Part shown: one piece after another, positions 7,714 through 16,627 of the stretch
Numbering within the stretch: the first letter of the stretch is position 1
Layout of the letters: every line of letters begins with the position of its first letter
NCBI RefSeq assembly: GCF_001746295.1
Contig: NZ_MJAH01000012.1
Span: forward strand, 36,219 to 100,218
Source of the DNA: Streptomyces sp. LUP47B
GTDB lineage: Bacteria; Actinomycetota; Actinomycetes; Streptomycetales; Streptomycetaceae
DNA length: 64,000 bases
Direction: 5' to 3'
Translations under genes and position numbers: made by a program
The notes under the pieces: model-generated
The model's database searches: none
What the model saw: the letters and a program-made list of their open reading frames with translations, nothing else
Told to the model about the DNA's origin: nothing

Positions 7714-8361
7714 ATGCCGAGGCAGTTACGCGCTGAACAGACCCGAGCGACGATCCTCACCGCCGCCGCCGATCTGTTCGACCGTCGTGGCTATGAATCG
7801 ACCAGTCTCAGCGACATCGTCCAGCACGCCCAAGTCACCAAAGGCGCGTTGTACTTCCACTTCGCGGCGAAGGACGATCTCGCGCACGCGATCATGGAGA
7901 TCCAGTCGCGGGCGTCTCGGCAGGTGGCGGGGGACGTGGACGCCCGGGGGTACACCTCGATGGAGGCGCTGGTCCGCATCACCTTCGGGATAGCGCGGCT
8001 GTCGGTCGAGGGGCCGGTGCTCCGTGCCGGACTCCGGCTCGCCACGGGCGGAGTCGAGGTGCGGCCGCCGCTTCGGCATCCGTTCACGGAGTGGCTCGAC
8101 CTGGCCACCGGGAAGCTGCTGGGTGCGGTCAAGGAGTCCGACCTCCATCCCGACACCGATGTGGACGCGGTGGCGCACTCGCTCGTCAGCTTCTTCGTCG
8201 GGACGCGGGTCGTGGGGCGGCATCTGGAGCCGGTGGGGCGGCAGCCGCGGCGGCTCGCGGAGATGTGGCACGTCATGATCCGGGGGCTGGTGCCGGTGCC
8301 GCGACGGACGCGGTATCTGGCCCTTGTCAGCCAACTGGAGCAGGAGTCCCGGAGCGGTTGA
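7714..8361 (+). CDS. cprB: TetR-family gamma-butyrolactone receptor homologue CprB
   Basis: A 215-residue repressor, the same length as Streptomyces coelicolor CprB, which I recognise from segments such as RAEQTRATI, LFDRRGYEST, VTKGALYFHFAAK, GPVLRAGLRLAT and EPVGRQPRRLAEMW. CprB regulates secondary metabolism and sporulation in S. coelicolor and binds its own promoter. The helix-turn-helix lies near residues 25-50 and the rest is the ligand/dimer domain. The ATG at 7714 follows AGGAG at 7699-7703. It lies 70 bp after the AfsA-like gene, behind an operator-like palindrome. As in S. coelicolor (from memory), a DUF89 gene and geosmin synthase lie nearby. Confidence 0.92.
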   Translation: MPRQLRAEQTRATILTAAADLFDRRGYESTSLSDIVQHAQVTKGALYFHFAAKDDLAHAIMEIQSRASRQVAGDVDARGYTSMEALVRITFGIARLSVEGPVLRAGLRLATGGVEVRPPLRHPFTEWLDLATGKLLGAVKESDLHPDTDVDAVAHSLVSFFVGTRVVGRHLEPVGRQPRRLAEMWHVMIRGLVPVPRRTRYLALVSQLEQESRSG

Positions 8362-8427
8362 GCCCCGTTCCGGCCCGTGCCGGTGGGTGGCCGCAGCCCC
8401 GCGCTTCCAGATGGCTACAGTCGGGGC

Positions 8428-9579
8428 ATGTCTCCCAGCGCGGCTGTCATCCTCGGCAGTGCACCCGAGTCCTTTCCGTACAGCGTGCTCGCCGAGCGGC
8501 ACCCCGCCATCATCGGGCAGGTGCGGGAGGCCTTTCCCTACGGGCCCGAGCAGCACCGGGCCCTCGACGCGCTGCTCGACAACTGCACCAAAGGGGTGAT
8601 CGAACCGCTCCCCGAAGGGGCGTGGGGCGAGTGGGGAATCGACGACCACGTCGGGCAGTCCTGGTTCGACGTGCCGTGGCTGTGGTCCGAGAGCTACTTC
8701 TACCGGCGGCTCCTTGACGCCGTCGGCTACTTCGGCGACGGGCCCTGGCGTGGCATCGACCCGTTCCGGCCCTCCAAGCTCGCCGAACTCGACTCCCCGG
8801 AGACCGGCCAGGAGCTGGCCGCTCTGGACGAACTCGCCTCCCGGACGGCCGAGGAGCAGGAGGCGGCTCTGCTGCACGGATCGCTGTGGGGAAACCGGGC
8901 CGACCTCGGATTCCGGCTCTCCGACGGCGAGGCCGAGAGTCGGGACGCCGTACCGGATCTGGTCACCGACGACAGCGACCGGCTGTGGTCGCTGCTCGAC
9001 GGTGCCGGCACCCTCTGCCTGATCGCCGACAACGCCGGACGTGAGCTGATTCCCGACTTGCTGCTGCTGGCCCACCTGCTGGAACACGGTCGTGTCGAGC
9101 GGGCCGTTCTGCACGTGAAGCCGTACCCCTACTACGTCTCCGACGCGACCACCGCCGACGTGGTCGACGCGCTGCGCCGGCTCGTGCGGGCGCCGGGGCG
9201 GGCCGCGGAGTACGGGCGCCGGCTGTGGGAGGCCATGGCCGACGGACGGCTGAGTGTGCGTGCGCACGCGTTCTTCTGCGCTCCGCTGTCCTACGCGGAC
9301 ATGCCGGACGACCTTCGTGCGGAGATCGGCGGGGCCGCGCTGACGGTCCTGAAGGGAGACCTCAACTACCGGCGGCTGGTGGGGGATCGCTGGTGGGCGC
9401 CGACCACGTCCTTCGCCGAGGTGACCGCGTACTTCCCGGGCCCGGTCGCCGCCCTGCGCACCCTGAAGTCCGATGTGATCACCGGGCTCGACGGCCTCAC
9501 GGAGGCCGCGCTGGTCGAGGCGGAGGGGCAGCGCTGGCGGACCGGCGGGACCCATGCGCTCATCCAGGTCCGGCCCTGA
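8428..9579 (+). CDS. DUF89/ARMT1-type damage-control phosphatase family protein
   Basis: A 383-residue protein of the DUF89 family, metal-dependent phosphatases thought to hydrolyse damaged or surplus phospho-metabolites. The metal site is visible in LIADNAGRELIPDLLL (Asp and Asn ligands, about residues 208-223) and in the downstream HVKPYPYYVSDAT segment, matching the ARMT1 subgroup. The N-terminal 100 residues are the helical domain typical of ARMT1 proteins. The ATG at 8428 has little Shine-Dalgarno sequence; a TACAGT hexamer six bases upstream of it suggests a very short or absent leader. The true substrate is unknown. The methyltransferase gene downstream could share its transcript. Confidence 0.8.
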   Translation: MSPSAAVILGSAPESFPYSVLAERHPAIIGQVREAFPYGPEQHRALDALLDNCTKGVIEPLPEGAWGEWGIDDHVGQSWFDVPWLWSESYFYRRLLDAVGYFGDGPWRGIDPFRPSKLAELDSPETGQELAALDELASRTAEEQEAALLHGSLWGNRADLGFRLSDGEAESRDAVPDLVTDDSDRLWSLLDGAGTLCLIADNAGRELIPDLLLLAHLLEHGRVERAVLHVKPYPYYVSDATTADVVDALRRLVRAPGRAAEYGRRLWEAMADGRLSVRAHAFFCAPLSYADMPDDLRAEIGGAALTVLKGDLNYRRLVGDRWWAPTTSFAEVTAYFPGPVAALRTLKSDVITGLDGLTEAALVEAEGQRWRTGGTHALIQVRP

Positions 9580-9651
9580 GGAGCATAGGATGCCGACCAG
9601 TACAGGTGGGCTGCCATACGTCCCGCCGACGGGCAGCGAAAGAGGACGTCA

Positions 9652-10404
9652 TTGACCCCGCGGTACCTGAGCAATCCAGGGGAGCCCGTCTACGACGTGG
9701 ACGCACGGCGCTATGTCGACGTCACGGACGCCCGTGCCGAGGCCGACCTGCACGACGTGTTCACGGACATCTACCGCACCAACCGCTGGGGTTCCGACGA
9801 GACCCGCTCCGGACCGGGCTCCGAGCTGCAGCGCATGAAGCGGGTGATCGGCCAACTCGGCGCCCTCATCAAGGACTTGGGTGTTCGCTCGGTGCTGGAC
9901 GCGCCGTGCGGGGACTTCAACTGGATGCAGTACGTCGACCTGCACGGCGCCTCCTATCTCGGCGGGGACGTCGTCACGGAGCTCATCACGGCCAACCGCG
10001 CCGACCACCCCGGCCCACGGCGCGAGTTCCAGCTGCTCGACTTCACGGCCCAGCCCGTGCCGCGCGTCGATCTCATCGTGTGCCGGGACGCCCTCGTGCA
10101 CTTCTCCTACCAGCATGTGGTGGAGGCCCTGACCCGCTTCCGGGAGAGCGGTTCGCGCTATCTGCTCACCACGACCTTCTCCCGGACGCCCGCCAACACC
10201 GACATCGTGACCGGCTGGTGGCGCCCCATCGACCTGCGCAAGGAACCCTTCGGCCTGCCCGAACCGCTGCGCGTCATCGGTGACGACGAGTCCGACGACT
10301 TCTACGACGACAAGGCGCTCGCGCTGTGGGACCTGCGGCAGATCCCCGCGCGTTTCCCGGGCTACGAGCCGGCGGTCGCCGAGTCGGGGTCGCTCGGCGC
10401 CTGA
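9652..10404 (+). CDS. SAM-dependent class I methyltransferase
   Basis: A 250-residue predicted methyltransferase. The SAM-binding core is visible: motif I VLDAPCGDFNWM (about residues 82-93), an acidic post-I residue in YLGGDVV, and motif IV VDLIVCRDALVHFS (about 142-155). Its substrate is not evident. A TTG at 9652 is chosen because AGAGGA at 9641-9646 is well placed. It lies 72 bp after the DUF89 gene in the same direction. Its last 43 bases overlap the 3' end of the STAND NTPase gene on the other strand, so the two convergent genes may interfere at the transcript level. Confidence 0.8.
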   Translation: MTPRYLSNPGEPVYDVDARRYVDVTDARAEADLHDVFTDIYRTNRWGSDETRSGPGSELQRMKRVIGQLGALIKDLGVRSVLDAPCGDFNWMQYVDLHGASYLGGDVVTELITANRADHPGPRREFQLLDFTAQPVPRVDLIVCRDALVHFSYQHVVEALTRFRESGSRYLLTTTFSRTPANTDIVTGWWRPIDLRKEPFGLPEPLRVIGDDESDDFYDDKALALWDLRQIPARFPGYEPAVAESGSLGA

Positions 10405-13400
10405 TCGCCGTCCCTGGGACGCAGACGGGCGAGGGCGTCCCGGGCGGCCAGGGTCCGCGGGTGCCGTGGTCCCAGCACCTCCTCACAGGTCTCCCGCACC
10501 TCCGTGAACTCCGCCTCGGCCGCCGGGAGTTCACCCTTGAGGCAGAGCAGATCGGCCAGGTTGTGCCGGACCGCCAGGGTCCCCGGGTGCCGTGGCCCCA
10601 GCGTCCGCACGCAGTCCGCGAGCACCGTCCGGTACTCCGCCTCCGCCTGCTCGACGTGCCCGCGCAGATGCAGGACGTGCGCGGCGCCGTGCCGTACGGA
10701 CAGGGTCAGCAGGTGCTGTTCGCCGAGTACGGTCCGCCGGGCCTCGTACACCTCCCGGAACTCCTGCTCCGCCGCGGCGAACCGGCCCTGGTCCTTGAGC
10801 AGGTCGGCCAGGTTGTGCCGGACCGCGAGGGTGCCGGGGTGGCGGGGGCCGAGGGTGTCCACGCAGTCCGCCAGGACCGTGCGGTACTCGGTCTCGGCCC
10901 GGTCGGTACGGCCCCGCAGGTGCAGGACGTGCGCGGCGCCGTGCCGCACCGAGAGGGTGAGCAGGTGCTGTTCGCCGAGCACTTCGCGGCGCGCCGCGTA
11001 CACCTCTCTGAACTCCGCTTCCGCCGCCTCCAGTTGGCCGCGCTCCATGAGCAGGTCGGCCAGGTTGTGGCGGACCTCCAGGGTGTGCGGATGCATGTCG
11101 CCGAGCAGCCGGCGCTGGACCTCGAAGACCTCCCTGAACTCGGTCTCCGCGTCGGTGGGCCAGCCCCGGTCGCGCAGCACGGTGGCCAGGCCGTGCCGGG
11201 CGGCCACGGTCTCCGGATGGTCCTCGCCGTAGGCGTCGGCGCGCAGCCCGAGCACCGTACGGAACTCGTGCTCGGCCTCCACGAGCAGGCCTCGGTCGCG
11301 CAGGACGTCCGCGAGGTCGTGGCGCACGGCGAGGGTGCTCGGGTGGCGCTCGCCCAGTACGTCCGCGCACACCTGGAGCGTCTCCCGCAGCTCCTGCTCC
11401 GCCTGCCGGAACATCCCGCGCTCGTGCAGTACCTGGGCCATCTCGTGCCGGGTGACCAGGGTGTCGGGGTGGTTGGCGCCGAGCGTCTCCCGATAGGCGT
11501 CCAGGAGCAGGCGGTAGTCCTCCTCGGCCTCCGCGAGCAACCCCCGGTAGCGCGCCATCCAGGCCACGCCCTTGCGGGCCGCGAGGGTCCCGGGGTCGCG
11601 CTCACCCAGCAGGGCCCGGCGTGTGGCGTGGACCGCGCGGTACTCGGTCGCCGCCTCGACCGGGCGGCCCCGGCCGTTGAGCAGGTTCGCGAGTGCGTAC
11701 CGGGCGTCGGCGGTCTCGCCGGCCGCGTCACCGAACAGGGCCCGGGTGTCCTCAAGCACCGTGCGAAGCAGCGACTCGGCCGCCGGAAGCCGACCGCGCA
11801 GATGGAGCAAGTGGGCCGCGGCGGACCGTACTTCGAGGGCGTCGGGGTCTCGCGGACCGCACGCGAGCACCACCGGCTCGCACGCCCCCAGCACCTCCTC
11901 CGCCCGGTCCAGCCAGCCCCTCTTGATCAGATGCCGGGCCCCGGCCGCCGCCGCCCGCAGCGCCTTCGAGACGAGGTCGTCCTCCGCCTCGTACGGGTCG
12001 CCGATCAGGGCCAGCGGGGCGTCGCAGTGCGGCTGCAGCAGCCGCCAGCGCGGCCAGTCGCGCGGGTCGTCCTCGCTCAGCTCGGCGGTGGCACAGACGA
12101 CCAGGTCGGCGACGACGGCCGCGTACTCCCTCAGGTGCTCGGCGAGGTCACGCTGGAGTCGGCCGGCGTCCCGGACGAGCGGGTGCATCAGCAGGGTGCG
12201 GGTGTGGTCGTCCCCGCCGGGCGGAGTGTGCAGCTCGACCAGACCGAAGTCGGCGAGTGAGGTGAGCGCGGTGTACAGCTCCTGGGGGGTGACACCGGGC
12301 AGCAGCGACGAGTCCGCGAGCCGGTCGGGGCGTAACAGGGCGAGCAGGGGCACGGGCGCCTCGCCCAGACAGCACAGCAGCCGCATCAAGGGCCGGGCCT
12401 GGACGATGCCCCGCCGCTCGAGGAGATCCAGTGACAGCTCCCAGGTGCCGGTCACGGGGACGGAGTAGTTGCTGCCCTGCCGCCCGGGCGGGCGCTCGTC
12501 GAGGAGTTCGGTGAAGCGCTCGTCGAGGGCCACGCGGTAGTCGGCGTACGTCCGCACGGTCGTGGTGCCCGGCCACGCGGGGAACGCCGAGGCCGCCGCG
12601 AGATGCGAGCCCGCGATGCGCAGCGCAAGCGGCAGCCCGCCGAGCCGCCGGGTCAGCAGCCGGGCGTCCTCACGTGAACCGGCCCGCTCCCCGGCGAGAT
12701 CCCACAGCACCTCGGTGGCGTCGTCCTCCTCCAGGGCGTCCACCGAGTGCAGCGTCGCCCACGGCCCCCAGGTCGTCGGGCTGCTGTCCCGGCTGGTGAT
12801 CAGCACCAGTCCTGGCAGCTCCGCGGCGGGCCGGATCCAGCCGGTGCCCTCCGCCAACCGGCCGTAGGGGGCCAGGTGTTCGGGCTCGTCGGCGTTGTCC
12901 ACCACCAGCAGCCAGGGGCTCGCGGTGTCGCACAGCCGCCGCCACAGCAGGTCGGTCGCGCTCGAACGGCCCGACCAGGCACGGTCGATGAGATCGGCGG
13001 GCGTGCCCAGCGCGGCCACCACCTCGCGCATCCCCGCGCTCAGCGCGGCAGGGTTCTTCGCCGTCACCCACCACACGTCGACGTTCAGCGCGGCGGCGTG
13101 GGCGGCGATCTCCAGGGCGACCGTCGTCTTCCCGCTACCGCCCATGCCGTGCAGCACCCGCACACCCGAAGTCGGCTTGCCCACAAGCTGCTTGAGCGTG
13201 TCCAGGAGCGGCTCACGGCCACGCACCCGGCGGTCGAGCCGGCCCAGCGGCGGCGCGACGGTCAGCGCACCGGGGGCCCGGACGGGCTCCACCGCGGCCG
13301 GGGGCTGCTGGATCTGGATGAGGACCGGGCGCGCGAAGCCGGAGAACTCCTGGACGAACTCGGTCAGCAGGCCGGACAGCGCGGGATTGCTGGTCAGCAG

Positions 13401-13634
13401 AGCACGCAGGGTCGTGTCGAGATCGTCCCGCTGCTCGCGCAGGATGATCTGCTGCCGCCCCGGCGGCGCCGCGTCCAGTTCGGCCCGCGCCCGCTCCAGC
13501 CGCTCCACGTCCTCCCGCCGCAGGATCCGCGTGAGCCGCTGCCTGGCCGCCTGCCACGCGTCCGTGGTCATCAGCCCGACCATCGTGCCCGCTGCGGCGG
13601 CAGCGGTCTGGGTGAACAACTCTGCCCCGAACAC
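10362..13634 (-). CDS. STAND-type NTPase (NB-ARC-like) with C-terminal TPR repeats
   Basis: A 1090-residue signalling-type ATPase. After a helical N-terminal region of about 140 residues, the NTPase has a P-loop GMGGSGKTT (Lys169) and a Walker B LLVVDNAD (Asp246), followed by a winged-helix-like stretch. From about residue 580 to the end are tetratricopeptide repeats of the kinesin-light-chain type, with a 42-residue period and the motif GxxHPxTLxxRHxLAxxL. Two adjacent units form an 84-residue block repeated almost exactly near the C-terminus. Such proteins oligomerise on sensing a ligand through the repeats. The effector output of the N-terminus is not recognisable. I chose GTG at 13634 for its AGGGGG site; GTG at 13658 is also open. 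Confidence 0.85.
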   Translation of the reverse strand: MFGAELFTQTAAAAAGTMVGLMTTDAWQAARQRLTRILRREDVERLERARAELDAAPPGRQQIILREQRDDLDTTLRALLTSNPALSGLLTEFVQEFSGFARPVLIQIQQPPAAVEPVRAPGALTVAPPLGRLDRRVRGREPLLDTLKQLVGKPTSGVRVLHGMGGSGKTTVALEIAAHAAALNVDVWWVTAKNPAALSAGMREVVAALGTPADLIDRAWSGRSSATDLLWRRLCDTASPWLLVVDNADEPEHLAPYGRLAEGTGWIRPAAELPGLVLITSRDSSPTTWGPWATLHSVDALEEDDATEVLWDLAGERAGSREDARLLTRRLGGLPLALRIAGSHLAAASAFPAWPGTTTVRTYADYRVALDERFTELLDERPPGRQGSNYSVPVTGTWELSLDLLERRGIVQARPLMRLLCCLGEAPVPLLALLRPDRLADSSLLPGVTPQELYTALTSLADFGLVELHTPPGGDDHTRTLLMHPLVRDAGRLQRDLAEHLREYAAVVADLVVCATAELSEDDPRDWPRWRLLQPHCDAPLALIGDPYEAEDDLVSKALRAAAAGARHLIKRGWLDRAEEVLGACEPVVLACGPRDPDALEVRSAAAHLLHLRGRLPAAESLLRTVLEDTRALFGDAAGETADARYALANLLNGRGRPVEAATEYRAVHATRRALLGERDPGTLAARKGVAWMARYRGLLAEAEEDYRLLLDAYRETLGANHPDTLVTRHEMAQVLHERGMFRQAEQELRETLQVCADVLGERHPSTLAVRHDLADVLRDRGLLVEAEHEFRTVLGLRADAYGEDHPETVAARHGLATVLRDRGWPTDAETEFREVFEVQRRLLGDMHPHTLEVRHNLADLLMERGQLEAAEAEFREVYAARREVLGEQHLLTLSVRHGAAHVLHLRGRTDRAETEYRTVLADCVDTLGPRHPGTLAVRHNLADLLKDQGRFAAAEQEFREVYEARRTVLGEQHLLTLSVRHGAAHVLHLRGHVEQAEAEYRTVLADCVRTLGPRHPGTLAVRHNLADLLCLKGELPAAEAEFTEVRETCEEVLGPRHPRTLAARDALARLRPRDGDQAPSDPDSATAGS

Positions 13635-13850
13635 CGAGGACCCCCTGTCGGCACACACCTCTGCGGCTACGTCCGAACCCCTCTCCCGTCTTCAGGTTCT
13701 CATGTCTCGTGGGCGCGTAGGGACTTGATCCGGTTGATGAAGTTCGACACGAGCGTTCGGGCCTGTCGACAGAGGGATGAGGAGAGGCCGTCGCCTTGTT
13801 GGCCCGGGTGCACCACCCTCTGCCCCCTCACCCCAAGGGAGTCGCACCCC

Positions 13851-14717
13851 ATGCGTCTGGGAGTCGCACCGCACCGCCTGTGGCCCGCGCACGAGGACGA
13901 GCTCGACGGCGTCCTCCAAACCGCCCGTCACGCCGAGGAAATGGGCTTCGACCACCTCATCGCGAGCAGCCATCTGCTGGCGGGAGCGGTGGGCGTGACC
14001 CCGGATCCGCTGGTCCTGCTGTCCGCCGTGGCCGGGGCGACCACCCGGATCCGGCTGGTGACCAGCGTCCTGATCCTGCCCCTGTACCAGCCTGTCGTCG
14101 TCGCCCACCAGACGGCGACGCTCGACCGGCTGTCCGGCGGCCGGTTCACGCTCGGCGTCGGCACCGGCTGGGACACCGCGGAGTTCGCCGCCGCCGGGGT
14201 GCCCTTCAGCGGGCGGGGCAGGCGCGCCGACGAACAGCTGGAGACCGTACGGAAGTTGTGGCGCGACGAGGCCGAGGTGCGGCTCGGGGTGCGGCCGCGC
14301 ACACCCGGGGGGCCGTCCGTCTGGGTCGGCGGCCACAGTGACGCGGCCCTCAGGCGGGCGCTGCGGTACGGCGACGCGTGGCACGGCTCCGGGCTGGACG
14401 CGGCCGGAGTCGCCGAGGTGCGGGGCCGGTTGGCGGAGCTCGGGGAGAAGGCGGGGCGGGATCCGGCCAAGGTCCCGGCGCTGACGGAGGGCCTGATGCT
14501 CGTACCGCCGGGCTTCGAGGCCGCCGTACAACCGCCCGGACGGCGTCCGTTGGGCGGAGCGCGGCCCACCGCCGAGCGGGTGCGCGAGGAGCTCGGGCAG
14601 CTGGCCGAAGCGGGGCTCACCGCCTGTTCGCTGTGGCTGCCGGTGGCCACCGAGGCGCTGCCCGACGCGCTCGGCTGGGTCGCGGAGGAGATCCTCTCGG
14701 AGTTCTCCGAAGCGTGA
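13851..14717 (+). CDS. LLM-class (luciferase-like) flavin-dependent oxidoreductase
   Basis: A 288-residue TIM-barrel oxidoreductase using FMN or, as is common in actinobacteria, coenzyme F420. Family features include the N-terminal HAEEMGFDHLIASSH strand-helix, the RIRLVTSVLILPLYQPVVVAHQ segment, the LSGGRFTLGVGTGW loop and the VWVGGHSDAALRRALRYGDAWH cofactor region. AAGGGA precedes the ATG at 13851. The gene ends 56 bp before the ABC importer operon running the same way. Such oxidoreductases next to SsuA-type importers often act on the imported organosulfur or heterocyclic compound; that link here is inference. Confidence 0.85.
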   Translation: MRLGVAPHRLWPAHEDELDGVLQTARHAEEMGFDHLIASSHLLAGAVGVTPDPLVLLSAVAGATTRIRLVTSVLILPLYQPVVVAHQTATLDRLSGGRFTLGVGTGWDTAEFAAAGVPFSGRGRRADEQLETVRKLWRDEAEVRLGVRPRTPGGPSVWVGGHSDAALRRALRYGDAWHGSGLDAAGVAEVRGRLAELGEKAGRDPAKVPALTEGLMLVPPGFEAAVQPPGRRPLGGARPTAERVREELGQLAEAGLTACSLWLPVATEALPDALGWVAEEILSEFSEA

Positions 14718-14773
14718 CGATTCGGCTGACCTTGATGTAGTGATCATGTCAATAGATCGGTCATCATGCCGGG

Positions 14774-15757
14774 ATGACGTGGGGACTGACGTTACGACCT
14801 CGGCGTTCGGGAAGCGGGAAGGCGGCGGCCACCGCGGCCGCCCTCGCACTGGTGCTCACGGCCTGCGGCGGTGACGGGGACTCCACGTCCTCGGACGGCG
14901 GGCGTACGACGCTCAGGGTGGCCGCGCTGCCCTTGAGCGACTCCGCCATGCTCTACATCGCCAAGAACCGCGGGCTGTTCGAGAAGGAGGGCCTGGACGT
15001 CCGCGTCCAGCAGATCCAGCAGAGCCTCCAGGCGCTGCCCGCCCTGTCCAAGGGCCAGATCGACATGGTCGCGAGCGCGAACTACGTCACCTACTTCCAG
15101 GCCCAGGACCAGGGCACCCTCGACATCCGTATCGTCGCCGAGGCGATCAGGGCCGCGCCGCGCATGATGGACGTCCTGGTGCCGAAGGACTCGGACATCA
15201 AGACCCTCGCCGATCTCGCGGGCAAGAAGGTCGCCGTCAACGTCCTCAACAACGTCCAGTCGCTGACCTTCAACGAGATCCTGGCGAAACAGGGCGTCGG
15301 CCGCCCCGTCTACCGGCAGATCCCCTTCCCACAGATGGGTGCCGCCCTGGACAAGGGACAGGTCGACGCCGTGCACGCGGTCGAGCCCTTCGACAGTTCC
15401 ATCCAGGACGAGTCGGGGGCCCGGGTGCTGGTGGACGGCTCGTCCGCCCCCGTCGAGTCGATCCCGCTCAGCGGTTACATCACGACGCAGAGGTTCGCCG
15501 GGAAGAACGCCGATGCGCTCGCCCGGTTCCAACGGGCCCTCAAGGCTGCCGTCAAGCTCGCCGACGCGGATCCGTCCCTGGTGCGTGAGGTGCTGCCGAC
15601 GTACACCAAGGTCACCAAGGAGCAGGCGGAGAAGATCGACCTGCCGGTGTACCCGGCCACCATGGACGGAGCGCAACTCGCCCGGCTCACCGAGCTCATG
15701 GAGAAACAGAAAATGCTGAAGACGCCGATCGATCCGACCACGTTGCTGGTGAAGTGA
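14774..15757 (+). CDS. ABC importer substrate-binding lipoprotein, NMT1/SsuA type
   Basis: A 327-residue lipoprotein. The signal sequence ends in the lipobox LTAC (about residues 28-31), so the mature protein is lipid-anchored outside the membrane. The body resembles the NMT1/THI5-SsuA family: ALPLSDSAMLYIAKNRGLFEKEGLDV near the start, the DMVASANYV strand, and GQVDAVHAVEPF later. These proteins deliver taurine, sulfonates, nitrate or pyrimidine precursors. It heads a four-gene operon with two permeases and an ATPase. No riboswitch fits in the short 56-bp gap upstream. Confidence 0.85.
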   Translation: MTWGLTLRPRRSGSGKAAATAAALALVLTACGGDGDSTSSDGGRTTLRVAALPLSDSAMLYIAKNRGLFEKEGLDVRVQQIQQSLQALPALSKGQIDMVASANYVTYFQAQDQGTLDIRIVAEAIRAAPRMMDVLVPKDSDIKTLADLAGKKVAVNVLNNVQSLTFNEILAKQGVGRPVYRQIPFPQMGAALDKGQVDAVHAVEPFDSSIQDESGARVLVDGSSAPVESIPLSGYITTQRFAGKNADALARFQRALKAAVKLADADPSLVREVLPTYTKVTKEQAEKIDLPVYPATMDGAQLARLTELMEKQKMLKTPIDPTTLLVK

Positions 15758-15823
15758 GGGGCGTTCGTCGGTGCGGGGCGTGAACGGGGCGCCGTCGAGG
15801 CGGGGCGTCAAGGGGCGGTGCTC

Positions 15824-16627
15824 GTGCGTGGGCTGAGGTCACGTCAGGAGCTGTGGCTAGGGCTCCTCGGTGTGCTGCTCGCGTTCGGCGTGTGCGAGGC
15901 GGTGAGCCGGGCCGGTCTCGTCCGCCGCAGCTATCTGCCGCCCGCCTCCGAAGTCCTCGTCCGGGCTGTGGAGTTGACGGGGGACCCGGTCTTCCTCGAC
16001 GGGATCGGGGTGACCCTGCGGGCCTGGGCGCTGGGCCTCGGCCTCGCCTGCGCGATCGCCGTACCACTCGGCCTGCTGCTGGGCAGCGTGCCGCTCGTCG
16101 ACACCGCCACCCGGGCGATCGTGGAGCTGCTGCGGCCCCTGCCGTCGGTCGCCCTGATCCCCCTGGTCTCCCTGCTCCTCGGCTCCGGAACCGAGACCGA
16201 GGTCGCGCTGATCAGCTACGCCTCGGTGTGGCCGATCCTCTTCAACACCGTCTACGGCCTGGGCGAGACCGACCCTCTCGCCAAGGACACCCTGCGCGCT
16301 TTCGGCTTCGGCCGCCTCGCGGTCCTGCTGCGCGCCGAACTCCCCGCCACGGCCCCCTTCATCGCCGCCGGCATCCGCATCTCCGCCGCCGTCGCCCTCA
16401 TCCTCGCCGTCGCCACGGAGATCCTCTCCGGCTTCGGCGAAGGACTCGGCATCTTCATCGCCCAGGCGGGCCTGGCCACGGACGGCACCAGGGACGTCCT
16501 CGCGGGCGTGGTGTGGGCGGGGACGCTGGGGCTCGTCATCAACGGCGTACTGGTGTGGGGCGAGCGACGGCTGTTTCCCTGGACGCCGGAACATCGGGAG
16601 GCCGCCGGGGGAGGGGCTCGGGTGTGA
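15824..16627 (+). CDS. ABC importer permease, SsuC/TauC type (first of two)
   Basis: A 267-residue inner-membrane protein with about six hydrophobic segments and the permease-ATPase coupling loop KDTLRAFGFGRLAVLLRAELPATAPFIAAG (EAA-like). It imports the ligand captured by the upstream lipoprotein. I chose GTG at 15824 because AAGGGG at 15810-15815 is 8 bp away; the GTG at 15818 is too close. It overlaps the next permease by GTGA at 16624-16627, so translation is coupled. Confidence 0.85.
   Translation: MRGLRSRQELWLGLLGVLLAFGVCEAVSRAGLVRRSYLPPASEVLVRAVELTGDPVFLDGIGVTLRAWALGLGLACAIAVPLGLLLGSVPLVDTATRAIVELLRPLPSVALIPLVSLLLGSGTETEVALISYASVWPILFNTVYGLGETDPLAKDTLRAFGFGRLAVLLRAELPATAPFIAAGIRISAAVALILAVATEILSGFGEGLGIFIAQAGLATDGTRDVLAGVVWAGTLGLVINGVLVWGERRLFPWTPEHREAAGGGARV

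Noticed and set aside
7726..9555. 609-codon minus-strand open frame opposite cprB and the DUF89 gene
   Set aside because: Both plus-strand genes have strong family matches and good starts; the minus-strand translation is low-complexity His/Pro/Arg sequence.
14718..14773. Possible thiamine riboswitch before the NMT1/SsuA-type importer
   Set aside because: The gap is only 56 bp and lacks the conserved TPP-riboswitch segments.
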